From UBA940 sp031547885 (lineage in GTDB: Bacteria; Bacteroidota; Bacteroidia; Bacteroidales; Rikenellaceae), in NCBI GenBank assembly GCA_031547885.1, contig JAVBRO010000001.1, forward strand, positions 310,001 through 374,000: a stretch of DNA of 64,000 bases, written 5' to 3'. Positions 27,187 to 35,359 of this stretch are shown here, one piece after another (positions within the stretch are counted from its first letter, which is position 1; every line of letters begins with the position of its first letter). A program made the translations under genes and the position numbers. Under the pieces are notes generated by a model. The model was not told the origin of the DNA and did not search any database. It saw only the letters and a list, made by a program, of their open reading frames with translations.

Positions 27187-27927
27187 CTATTCGAAATAGA
27201 GATCGCCGAAAAAATCGGGTTCGTGGAAACTCGGTTCGGGTGTGAGAACCGGGCTCCATGTAAGGTAATGCGGCTGCGGCAGATAGTATCCGCACTTATG
27301 GAAATTGGCGCGGATGGTGCGTCCGCTCAAGGGAGGCACTTCCGACATATAGAACATTTCGATGGGCACGGCGAGCGTTATCGTCCATTCGAAATCACCC
27401 TCGCGTACATCGAAAGCCTCGCGGGGCATCGAGGTCAGGCGGCGTATCTTTTCGAGGTTCCCGACAGGGGTCCCGTGCTCGCGGCCCGGCATCCGCCCGT
27501 GCAGAATGCCGTAACCTATACAGTTCATCTCCAGGTTATAAAAAGTTTCGTCGACGCCGGGCATCACAAAAAACTCGACACACGTGTCGTTCCACGGCTG
27601 GCGGTTGTCGCGGTCGGATACGGCGCGTATCTGGTCCTCGTGCACATAATACTTTATATATATTTCGCTGCCGGAATGGGCGATCCGGAAATGTACGTCC
27701 GGTTTTTTCGGATGTTCGGGCCAGAAACAGCCTATCTCATGCAGCTCGATGCCGCCCGCTTCGAAAAGCGAATCCACCCGTTCGATAGGCGGCGTATCGC
27801 CCAGATCGACGCGCTTAACGGTCATATGAGCCTTTTCAGCGGGCCGTTCCTGCTCCTGTTGCGGCTGTGCGGAAACGGCCGTCGAAATGCCCACGACGGC
27901 CAGAACCAGTAATTTCCCTTTCATCAC
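27187..27927 (-). CDS. Secreted CBM9-like (family 9 carbohydrate-binding-like) protein
   Basis: 246 residues with signal peptide MMKGKLLVLAVVGISTAVSA. The mature part matches the CBM9-like domain seen in Bacteroidetes: VHFRIAHSGSEIYIKYYVHE, then QPWNDTCVEFFV, YNLEMNCIGYGIL, FEWTITLAVPIEMF and the end FHEPDFFGDLYFE. In true CBM9 modules paired Trp residues bind reducing sugar ends; I cannot assign those here. Its start overlaps the stop of the RND-TolC fusion by 4 nt, so it is the last cistron of an efflux operon. That pairing is odd, and I see no functional reason for it. Confidence 0.85.
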   Translation of the reverse strand: MMKGKLLVLAVVGISTAVSAQPQQEQERPAEKAHMTVKRVDLGDTPPIERVDSLFEAGGIELHEIGCFWPEHPKKPDVHFRIAHSGSEIYIKYYVHEDQIRAVSDRDNRQPWNDTCVEFFVMPGVDETFYNLEMNCIGYGILHGRMPGREHGTPVGNLEKIRRLTSMPREAFDVREGDFEWTITLAVPIEMFYMSEVPPLSGRTIRANFHKCGYYLPQPHYLTWSPVLTPEPSFHEPDFFGDLYFE

Positions 27928-30900
27928 TCCAGATAGTTAAGCACCTGCCCGCTGATCTGCAGGAGCGAGATTTCACATATTTTGGTGTTATACTGCGCAA
28001 CGAGTATACGTTCCTCGGCATCCAGAAGGCTTTTTTGGGCTTCCCTCATCTCGATCCCCGACAGGTCGCCGATCAGGTAGCGCTCCATCGCTATTTCGTA
28101 GTTCAGCTTGGCCGCCGACAGGTTATCGCGCTCAAGTCCCAGCAACTGCAGATTATTGAGGTATGCCTGCCAGAAGGTGGAGAGGTCGGATTTGAGTGCA
28201 GTTTCGACCTCCATTTCGCGCAGGCGGGCGTTCTCGACCTCTATCCGCGCGTTGCGCGTCTCGCGGCGGCGGTTACCGTCGAAGATGGTGAAACCGAACG
28301 AGACCCCGGCATCCGGGCCCCATTGGTGGCGGTTGCGGGTCCCCCCTTTATTATAGGTATTGAGCGCGTAGCCGTAACCGGCGTTGAGGCGCAGGTAGGG
28401 GTAATTGCGCGACTGGACGGTCTTTAGATCCAGCCCGGCCAAGGTGCTGTTTCTTTCGGCCTGCAGCAGCGCCGTGTTCACCTCCATCATGCGGTCGTAC
28501 AGCCCGCCCCACTCCAGCGTCTCATTTATGGTTATCACCGAGTCGCGTATCGAAAAACGCTCGTCGACGTTGTCTACCGCCATCATCTGGTTGAGCCGTA
28601 TCCGGGAAGTGAATATCAACTCTTTCTGGTTGATGTAGCGCGAGCTGTCGGCGTTGAAGTCGACCTGTGCCTGCAGCACATCGAGTCTCGATCCGCTGCC
28701 CAGCAGGTAGCGCGCCTCGACAATGCGCAGGCGCTCTTTCGACAACTGGACGGCATATTGATAGTTGCGCAGGCGTATGGTCTGCTGTATATTATTATAG
28801 TATTCGGCCGTAAGCGACGCCACGAAATCCTCGATGGTGATGCGGGCGTTGAGTTCCCCCATCTGTTCCAGCTCTTTCAGACGCTTGTAGTTGGTCTGCA
28901 CGCTGAAACCGTCGAATATCGTCCACGTGACATCCGCCCCGGCTGAAAAGGCCTGGTTCAGGGCGTTGTGATCTTCCGCGGTGGTCCCGTCCGCCGCTTC
29001 AGTGCGGGTCTCGTTGAGCGCGGCATTGTATCCGGCAGTCAATCCTATATTGGGCAGGAAACCGGCGTTGCCCCATGTGGCGTTGTTGGCTGCGATCTGC
29101 TGATTATTGCGCGAAATGCGCACAGAATAATTCTGTTCAAGGCCGGTCTCCAGGCAGCTGCCGAGGTCGTAGCTCCTCTCCTGTGCGCTGAGCGGCAGGA
29201 CAAGCATCAGGAGCAGCGCCGTAGCAACGGCCGTTTTGGCTCCTTTCCCGTTCTCTTTGGTATCGCCGCGTTCCGCTTTTCTCTCGCGGTCGGTCGAAAT
29301 GTAGCTGTACATTGCGGGAACTATGTAAAGGGTCATAAGGGTCGATATTATCATGCCGCCCACAACGGCGACGCCCATCGAGATACGGGCCTGCGCACCT
29401 TCGCCCGAGGCAAAGACGAGCGGGACCAATCCGAGTATCGTCGAGAAGCTGGTCATGAGGATCGGGCGGAGCCTCTGCTGCGAAGCGTCGAGTATCGCAC
29501 GGAACTTATCTTCGCCCGCGGCCTGTTTCTGGTTGGCGAACTCGACGATGAGGATGCCGTTCTTGGCGACAAGTCCGATTAACATAATTATCCCGATCTG
29601 GCTGAAAATATTCATGGTCCCCCCGCTCGAGTACATGAATATGAGCGCCCCGGCGACTGCAAGAGGCACCGTCAGCATTATAACCAGCGGATCCTTAAAG
29701 CTTTCGAACTGTGCGGCGAGCACCAGATAGATAAGTACGATCGCAAGTATGAAGGCGAACATCAGGCTCGACGAGCTTTCGCGGAACTCCTTCGACTCGC
29801 CGGAGAGGGCGGTGCGGAAAGTATCGTCCAAAACCTCTTTGGCGATCCTGTCCATTTCGTCGAGTCCCTGCCCTATCGTGTAGCCTTTGTTGAGCCCCGA
29901 CGAAACGGTCGCCGCGACGAAACGGTTGTAGCGGTAAAGCTGGGGCGGCGCGATGCTCTCCTCGATCGAGACAAGGTTGTCCATCTGGATCATCGACCCG
30001 CTGTTGTTGCGGATGTACATCGAACTGAGGTCGGCCGGCTTGTTGCGCTGCTGGCGGTTGATCTCTCCCTGTATCTCGTACTGCTTGCCGTTCATGTAGA
30101 AATAACCCATGCGCTGGCCGCTCAGTCCGTACTGAAGCGTCTGTGCGATGTTTTGCGTGCTGACTCCCAGCAGGTTGGCTTTGTCTCGGTTGATCGAGAT
30201 GCGGGCCTCGGGTTTTGTGAACTTCAGGTTCACGTCCGACATCTGGAATACGGGACTCTCGTTCACTTTCCGCAGGAACTCGGGCAGCACCTCGCGAAGC
30301 TTCTCTATGCTCGTGGCCTGCAGCACGTACTGTATGGGCATACCGCCCCTGCCGCCCCCGAACGTCGACTGCTGCTGCACGAATGAACGTGCCGCGGTCC
30401 GGGAACGCACGGCGCGTGAAAGATCCTCGGCTATCTCCATCTGCGAACGCTCCCTCTCCTTGATATCGGTCAGCTGCACCTGGATATTCCCCGAGCCGCT
30501 CGACACGCGGGCCGTGACATATTTAGCTTCGGGAACGAGCGAGTCGACCAGAAGGTTGATATCTTCGGTGTAGTCGCGCATATATTCATAGGTAACCCCT
30601 TCCGGTCCGGAAGTGCGCACCGAGACCGACGAGCGGTCCTCGAGAGGCGCGAGTTCGCTTGGTATGGCGCTCCACAGCCAGACGATGATCCCCACCATCG
30701 CCAGGACGACCGGCACGGCTATCCAGCGGCGGTGAAGGAACCACTCCAGACTGCTGTGGTAGATGTTATTGAGCCACACGAAGAAAGGTTCGGTCTTGCG
30801 GTAGAGCCAGTTATGTTTTTCGCGATGCTTGAGCAGTTTGGTGGCGAGCATCGGGGTGAAGGTCAGCGCCACGAACGCCGATATACCCACCGCGCCCGCT

Positions 30901-32297
30901 ATCACGAGGCTGAACTCGCGGAAAAGCCTCCCCGTCATCCCCGACATGAACACGATGGGCAGGAATACCGCCACCAGCGTTATGGTGGTCGAAATGATGG
31001 CGAAAAATATCTCTTTGGCTCCCTCGATACCCGCCTCAAGGGGCGACATACCCCTTTCGATACGTATATAAATGTTCTCCGTCATCACGATCGCGTCGTC
31101 CACCACAAGTCCGATGGCCAGCACCACCGCAAGCATCGTGAGGGTGTTGATCGAGAATCCCGCCGCGTACATTATAAAGAATGTGCCGATCAGCGAGACC
31201 GGGATCACGACGACCGGGATCAGCGTCACGCGCCAGTCGCGCAGGAACATGAAAATGATGACGATGACAAGTATGAAGGCGATATAGACCGTTTCGACCA
31301 CCTCCTTTATCGAGGAGCGGATGAAGCGCGTGTTGTCGAAGCCGTAAGTCGTCGTGACATCCTCGGGCAGATCTTTTTTCATCATCTCGACGCGCTGGTA
31401 GACCGCGTCGGCTATCTCAATATGGTTTGCGCCCGGCTGCGGGATCACGACCACCCCCACCATCGGCACACCGTTCATCTTCATGTAGCTGCGGGTGTCC
31501 TGAGGCCCCAGTTCGGCCCATCCTATGTCGCGCAGGCGCACCACGCGCTGACCATCCGTTCTGATTATCAGATTATTGAACTCATCGGCCGTGTGCATCA
31601 GCCCCAGAGTGCGGATGCTCAGTTCGATGGTGTTGCCCTCGATGCTGCCCGAGGGAAGCTCCACGTTCTCGCGGTCGACGGCGCTCTTCACGTCCATCGT
31701 GGTGACGCCGTGCGCCGCCAGTTTGACCGGATCGAGCCACAGCCGCATCGCATAGCGCTTTTCGCCCCAAATCTCTACGCCGCTGACGTTGTTGATCGTC
31801 TGCAACTGCTCCTTGACCGTCAGTTCGGCGATCTCGCTTATCTCCAGCAGCGAGCGCTGGTCGCTCTGCACACCCACCATCAGTATCGGACGGGCATCGG
31901 CGTCGGCTTTCGAGACCGTCGGCGGGTCGCAGTCGCGCGGAAGGTAGCGCTGTGCGCGCGAAACCTTGTCGCGCACGTCGTTGGCCGCCGTTTCGAGCGG
32001 GACCGAGAGCTGGAATTCGACGGTGATGCGGCTCGAACCCTGGCTGCTGACGCTGGTGAGAGAACGGATGCCGGGGATGCCGTTGATGTTCTGTTCGAGA
32101 GGTTCGGTGATCTGGTTCTCGATGACGTCGGCGTTGGCGCCGGGATACGACGTGCTGACGGTAATTATCGGGTTGTCGACGCTGGGGTATTCGCGCACGC
32201 CCAGATAGGAGTACCCGATGAACCCGAAGAGCAGGATCACCAGCGTGAACACCGTCGCAAGGACGGGACGTTTTATGCTTAACTCTGATATATTCAT
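27924..32297 (-). CDS. RND efflux pump fused to a TolC-family outer-membrane protein
   Basis: 1457 residues in one open frame. Residues 1-1010 are a complete HAE1-type RND pump: MNISELSIKRPVLATVFTLV as TM1, and the TM4 motif GLVVDDAIVMTEN with the two proton-relay Asp residues. The last TM ends VPAMYSYIST. After a short basic cytosolic linker (RERKAERGDTKENGKGAK) comes a hydrophobic stretch ending LVLPLSAQ (about 1022-1037), just like a signal peptide. It is followed by a full TolC protein (about 1040-1457, two OEP domains). RND C-termini lie in the cytoplasm, so the internal signal would translocate the TolC part and could be cut after LSAQ. The adaptor gene lies just upstream and the CBM9-like gene overlaps downstream. 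Confidence 0.93.
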   Translation of the reverse strand: MNISELSIKRPVLATVFTLVILLFGFIGYSYLGVREYPSVDNPIITVSTSYPGANADVIENQITEPLEQNINGIPGIRSLTSVSSQGSSRITVEFQLSVPLETAANDVRDKVSRAQRYLPRDCDPPTVSKADADARPILMVGVQSDQRSLLEISEIAELTVKEQLQTINNVSGVEIWGEKRYAMRLWLDPVKLAAHGVTTMDVKSAVDRENVELPSGSIEGNTIELSIRTLGLMHTADEFNNLIIRTDGQRVVRLRDIGWAELGPQDTRSYMKMNGVPMVGVVVIPQPGANHIEIADAVYQRVEMMKKDLPEDVTTTYGFDNTRFIRSSIKEVVETVYIAFILVIVIIFMFLRDWRVTLIPVVVIPVSLIGTFFIMYAAGFSINTLTMLAVVLAIGLVVDDAIVMTENIYIRIERGMSPLEAGIEGAKEIFFAIISTTITLVAVFLPIVFMSGMTGRLFREFSLVIAGAVGISAFVALTFTPMLATKLLKHREKHNWLYRKTEPFFVWLNNIYHSSLEWFLHRRWIAVPVVLAMVGIIVWLWSAIPSELAPLEDRSSVSVRTSGPEGVTYEYMRDYTEDINLLVDSLVPEAKYVTARVSSGSGNIQVQLTDIKERERSQMEIAEDLSRAVRSRTAARSFVQQQSTFGGGRGGMPIQYVLQATSIEKLREVLPEFLRKVNESPVFQMSDVNLKFTKPEARISINRDKANLLGVSTQNIAQTLQYGLSGQRMGYFYMNGKQYEIQGEINRQQRNKPADLSSMYIRNNSGSMIQMDNLVSIEESIAPPQLYRYNRFVAATVSSGLNKGYTIGQGLDEMDRIAKEVLDDTFRTALSGESKEFRESSSSLMFAFILAIVLIYLVLAAQFESFKDPLVIMLTVPLAVAGALIFMYSSGGTMNIFSQIGIIMLIGLVAKNGILIVEFANQKQAAGEDKFRAILDASQQRLRPILMTSFSTILGLVPLVFASGEGAQARISMGVAVVGGMIISTLMTLYIVPAMYSYISTDRERKAERGDTKENGKGAKTAVATALLLMLVLPLSAQERSYDLGSCLETGLEQNYSVRISRNNQQIAANNATWGNAGFLPNIGLTAGYNAALNETRTEAADGTTAEDHNALNQAFSAGADVTWTIFDGFSVQTNYKRLKELEQMGELNARITIEDFVASLTAEYYNNIQQTIRLRNYQYAVQLSKERLRIVEARYLLGSGSRLDVLQAQVDFNADSSRYINQKELIFTSRIRLNQMMAVDNVDERFSIRDSVITINETLEWGGLYDRMMEVNTALLQAERNSTLAGLDLKTVQSRNYPYLRLNAGYGYALNTYNKGGTRNRHQWGPDAGVSFGFTIFDGNRRRETRNARIEVENARLREMEVETALKSDLSTFWQAYLNNLQLLGLERDNLSAAKLNYEIAMERYLIGDLSGIEMREAQKSLLDAEERILVAQYNTKICEISLLQISGQVLNYLE

Positions 32298-32427
32298 AAT
32301 CAGTTTTCAACTGATTGAATGAAAGATGATAGATGAAAAATGAAAGATTGAGGTGCAACTTCGTTGCTGCTTTTTACACGGCTAAAAGCCGTGCCCTTCT
32401 TTCATTTTTCATTTTTCATCTTTCATT
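32298..32427 (-). repeat. Structured intergenic element with 29-nt inverted arms between adaptor and pump genes
   Basis: Left arm 32318-32346 and right arm 32399-32427 are inverted copies matching at 27 of 29 positions; both are built from TGAAARATGAAAAATGAAAG-like units. Between them are two perfect hairpins: GCAAC-TTC-GTTGC (32355-32367) and CACGGCT-AAA-AGCCGTG (32377-32393). A third, AATCAGTT/AACTGATT (32298-32316), ends directly at the pump start codon. The right arm overlaps the adaptor stop codon. The whole gap inside this operon is therefore structured. See 51716-51840 for a copy with different arm sequence but the same plan. Confidence 0.75.
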
Positions 32428-33499
32428 AAAAATTTTCTAATTTTACCGGCAGCCCCTGGCGCAGCTGCAGCGTACCGGTCGTGATAAGGGTGTCGCCGGG
32501 GATCAGGCCCGTCACCACCTCGACCTGAGAATCGGTCCTTACGCCGGCCTGTATCGCCAAAGGTTCGGCCCGGCCGCTGCGGTAAACGTACACCTTATCG
32601 ATGCCCATCTCCTTTATGACCGCCTCGGCGGGCACCACTATAGCGTTATCCAGTTCGTACAGCACGATGCTCAGATTGGCCGAACGCCCCGGCATCAACT
32701 GGTTGCGGCCGTTGGGAAAAATGGCCTTTACGTCCAACTGCCGCGTGCCTAGCTCTACCTCGGTCGCCACCGCGTAAACCTCGGCGTAGAAAGGTTCGAG
32801 GAACCCGTCGACCGAAAAGTTCACCTTGGTACCGCGGTGGACGGCGTCCATATATCTCTCGGGGACCGCAAAACTCAGCTTCAGCGGAACCACCTTGGTC
32901 AGCCTCGCCACGGCGGTATTTGGGGTTGCGTATGCCCCCTCGCTGACGTAACGGAAGCCTATGATGCCGTCGAACGGAGCTTTCAGCTCGGTCTGCGCGA
33001 TGTTGGCCTTCACAAGGTCTATGTCGGCATAGAGCATCGCCAGGTCGGTCTGGGCCTGTTCGTAGGCTTCACGGCTGACAGCGTCCTTTTCGAGCAGCGC
33101 GCTCTGGCGGAAAAGCCGGTCTTCGCTCAACTGCACCTGCGATTGCAGCTTCTTGAGCTGTGCCTGCAGCGGTTCGTCGTTGATCTTGGCCAGCAGGTCG
33201 CCTTTGCGCACGCCGCTGTCCTCTTTGAAGTAGATGTGGGTAATCTTTCCCGATGTTTCGAACGACAGGTCTACCTCTTCGTCGGGAATCAGGGTGGTCT
33301 GGATGTTGTCGAGACTGAACGACAGAGGCTGTTGCGAGACTATGACGCCCCTCACGGGAAGCACGCTCTGCTGTCGGCCGTTGACTACCGGACCCTCCTC
33401 GAGCGGTTTTTCTTTCCAGAACAGGTTGTACAGCACCACGCCGAGAGCCAGGAGCGCGATCACTCCGACGGCTATCCATCTGTTGTAGCTTTTTTTCAT
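32426..33499 (-). CDS. RND periplasmic adaptor (HlyD/AcrA-like membrane fusion protein)
   Basis: 357 residues with an N-terminal membrane anchor (RWIAVGVIALLALGVVLYNLF, not a lipobox). Adaptor domains in order: lipoyl half with VDLSFETSGKITHIYFKE and SGVRKGDLLAKINDEPL (about 75-110), alpha-hairpin (about 110-165), second lipoyl half LKAPFDGIIGFRYVSEG (about 172-188), barrel (LKLSFAVPERYMDAVHRG), and membrane-proximal domain. It is first in the adaptor / RND-TolC / CBM9-like operon, with a -7 element 45 nt upstream. Together with the fused pump it forms a full tripartite efflux system. Confidence 0.93.
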   Translation of the reverse strand: MKKSYNRWIAVGVIALLALGVVLYNLFWKEKPLEEGPVVNGRQQSVLPVRGVIVSQQPLSFSLDNIQTTLIPDEEVDLSFETSGKITHIYFKEDSGVRKGDLLAKINDEPLQAQLKKLQSQVQLSEDRLFRQSALLEKDAVSREAYEQAQTDLAMLYADIDLVKANIAQTELKAPFDGIIGFRYVSEGAYATPNTAVARLTKVVPLKLSFAVPERYMDAVHRGTKVNFSVDGFLEPFYAEVYAVATEVELGTRQLDVKAIFPNGRNQLMPGRSANLSIVLYELDNAIVVPAEAVIKEMGIDKVYVYRSGRAEPLAIQAGVRTDSQVEVVTGLIPGDTLITTGTLQLRQGLPVKLENF

Positions 33500-33543
33500 T
33501 GGGTTGAACTATTTAAACCGGCCGCCGCCGGGGATGTATCTTT

Positions 33544-33551
33544 CAAAGTTA
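33544..33551 (-). promoter_or_regulatory. -7 element of the second efflux operon
   Basis: Minus-strand TAACTTTG is an exact TAnnTTTG match 45 nt before the adaptor start. No well-placed TTTG is seen at -33. Confidence 0.55.
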
Positions 33552-33627
33552 CCCTTTTCCTGCCAAAAGGCGGCCAATATCATGCCGCGAATCCCGTGAA
33601 ACGGAAAAATCCGTCTGTGAACCGAGA

Positions 33628-33669
33628 CCAAAAAGAAAAGCCGCACCTTATAATATAAGGTACGGCTTT
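33628..33669 (-). terminator. Terminator of the DUF4493/PCMD operon
   Basis: A 33-nt near-perfect palindrome (33637-33669; 16-bp arms with one mismatch, centre CCTTATAATATAAGG) is followed on the minus strand by CTTTTCTTTTTGG. It begins 22 nt after the last stop of the operon. Confidence 0.88.
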
Positions 33670-33690
33670 CTGTAAATATTCAGGTGGATT

Positions 33691-35310
33691 TTAAAACTCG
33701 TCGTATATGAATTCGAAATCGTCTATCCACATCACGCTGTTCTTGCTGCCCGTGAAATAGTCGCCGTAACGCGACGAAGAACACACCAGCACCAGATGGG
33801 TCGGAACAATGTTCGTTGCAGTGTAATCGAGCTTTATGGTGAATTCCTGCCATTCCGGCACGGACTCGTTGAACATCAGCTCGCCGTATGCCACGACCGC
33901 CGGGGACCTCGGATTGAAAAAAGTGTTCACATCCCTGGTATCTACGGTGATCGGGTTTTCAACGGTCCCTACCATATGGGGATCGTCCCCTTCTTTCGGG
34001 CAGATGCCGTATTCTTCAGGAGTCCATGTCCCCAGCGCCATATAGATCGAGCCGAAGTCGGGATCGCCTTTTTTGAGCGTCATTCCCGCCGGCACGCTCC
34101 CGATGTCGGTAATTGCTCCACAGTCGTATTTGACCCATCCGCGCAGTCCCGTCGGGCGCTGCGTGAACGGACGGCCGAAGCCCACGATACCGTTCGTGCC
34201 GCGCGTACCCATATATTTACCTACGAAGAGGTTCCCTGCCGCCAGGCGTCCTATGCCGAGGATGGAAACAAATTTCGACTCGAGCTTGGCCGAATACTGT
34301 CCATAAGAGTTTGGACGTTTCTCCGTGCTCTTGTCGGTGACCACTTCGGAACCCACTTTTGCGCCGGTATTCCCAGTACCCCAGTACGCCCCGTCCTTCG
34401 ACAGCCCCGGGTAGATGATCCCGCCCTCTTCACACCACTGTTCGAAACCGCCGTTGGTAAGCGATATCTCGGACCCGGTCGTCAGCGTCATGATCGAAGA
34501 GACGTCACTGTCGGAGTATGCCAGAACCTCATACGATGTCTGCGGATCGAGGCCGCCGATGCAGGTCTTGAAGTCGCCGCCCGAGACCACGACTTTCGCC
34601 GCGGGAACGGTCGTCCATGCATCCGTACCCACTTTGCGGTAGCGGAAACCCTGGTCCGTATCGGCCATGCTCTGGCCGTAAAGCCATATGACGCGGGTCC
34701 ACGGATCGGCCTGGCTGACGAGTACTTTAACGTCGGTCTCCACCACATATAGGAACCACTGCTCCGTAACGTCGTGGTATTTGACCGTCACCGTGCGGTA
34801 GGTCTCAAAAGAGGTGATATCCGCGATCGCCGGCGATATGGTGGTGATCTCCTCGGGACCGAGTTTCAGGCTCTTGATCTTGATGTTATTAAGGTCGGCA
34901 CCCATAGGCACGTAAACGCGCACCGTGTGGTTCTCGAGATCTATCTCGGCACTGCCTATCTGCGATTCCACATTGAAGTAGCGCACTATATCCTGCCTGG
35001 GGCGTATCGACCAGGTGTAGTCGCGGTCGGGATACTGCGACAGGACAACCGGCAGACCCGCCCTGACATCGAACACTCCCGGTACCTCGACCGACATCTT
35101 GCTCTCCGTGGTCACCTTTATTTCCGATATTGCCAATTTTGACGGATCGGTCTTTTCATCGAGGCGCAGGGTAACAATGCGGTCCTTGTTGTTTATGTCG
35201 GAGACAGCGCAGGTGAAGCCCGTGCCACTGACGCCGAGTATCTGGAGTTCCCTGACCGGATACGGTATGTCGTTCTCGAGACAGGAAAACATAACACCGC
35301 CTGCAAGCAT
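33691..35310 (-). CDS. PCMD-domain lipoprotein with an apparent nonsense codon at position 2
   Basis: The C-terminal half (about 285-539) is a PCMD domain (putative carbohydrate metabolism domain): LTNGGFEQWCEEGG, YWGTGNTGAKVGSEVV, AAGNLFVGKYMG, and the end MWIDDFEFIYDEF. It is paralogous to the C-terminus of the gene at 37355-39475. The N-terminal half is beta-rich and Ig-like. The first in-frame ATG after a stop is at 35310, giving MLAGGVMFSC, a signal with no basic start. Ten codons upstream, at 35340, lies ATG-TAA-AAC. If codon 2 were AAA, the product would begin MKNLIRIFAVMLAGGVMFSC, a textbook lipoprotein signal, and the 19-nt spacing to the previous gene would be normal. So this copy is either silenced, poorly exported from 35310, or carries a sequence error. 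Confidence 0.8.
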   Translation of the reverse strand: MLAGGVMFSCLENDIPYPVRELQILGVSGTGFTCAVSDINNKDRIVTLRLDEKTDPSKLAISEIKVTTESKMSVEVPGVFDVRAGLPVVLSQYPDRDYTWSIRPRQDIVRYFNVESQIGSAEIDLENHTVRVYVPMGADLNNIKIKSLKLGPEEITTISPAIADITSFETYRTVTVKYHDVTEQWFLYVVETDVKVLVSQADPWTRVIWLYGQSMADTDQGFRYRKVGTDAWTTVPAAKVVVSGGDFKTCIGGLDPQTSYEVLAYSDSDVSSIMTLTTGSEISLTNGGFEQWCEEGGIIYPGLSKDGAYWGTGNTGAKVGSEVVTDKSTEKRPNSYGQYSAKLESKFVSILGIGRLAAGNLFVGKYMGTRGTNGIVGFGRPFTQRPTGLRGWVKYDCGAITDIGSVPAGMTLKKGDPDFGSIYMALGTWTPEEYGICPKEGDDPHMVGTVENPITVDTRDVNTFFNPRSPAVVAYGELMFNESVPEWQEFTIKLDYTATNIVPTHLVLVCSSSRYGDYFTGSKNSVMWIDDFEFIYDEF

Positions 35311-35359
35311 TACAGCGAATATCCGTATAAGGTTTTACATCGTTCTCAAAGTTGAAAGT

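Noticed and set aside
29150..29260. Separate internal start for the TolC half of the fusion
   Set aside because: The frame is continuous, and the only internal Met in this stretch falls within the hydrophobic segment, which would ruin the signal; a fusion is the simpler reading.
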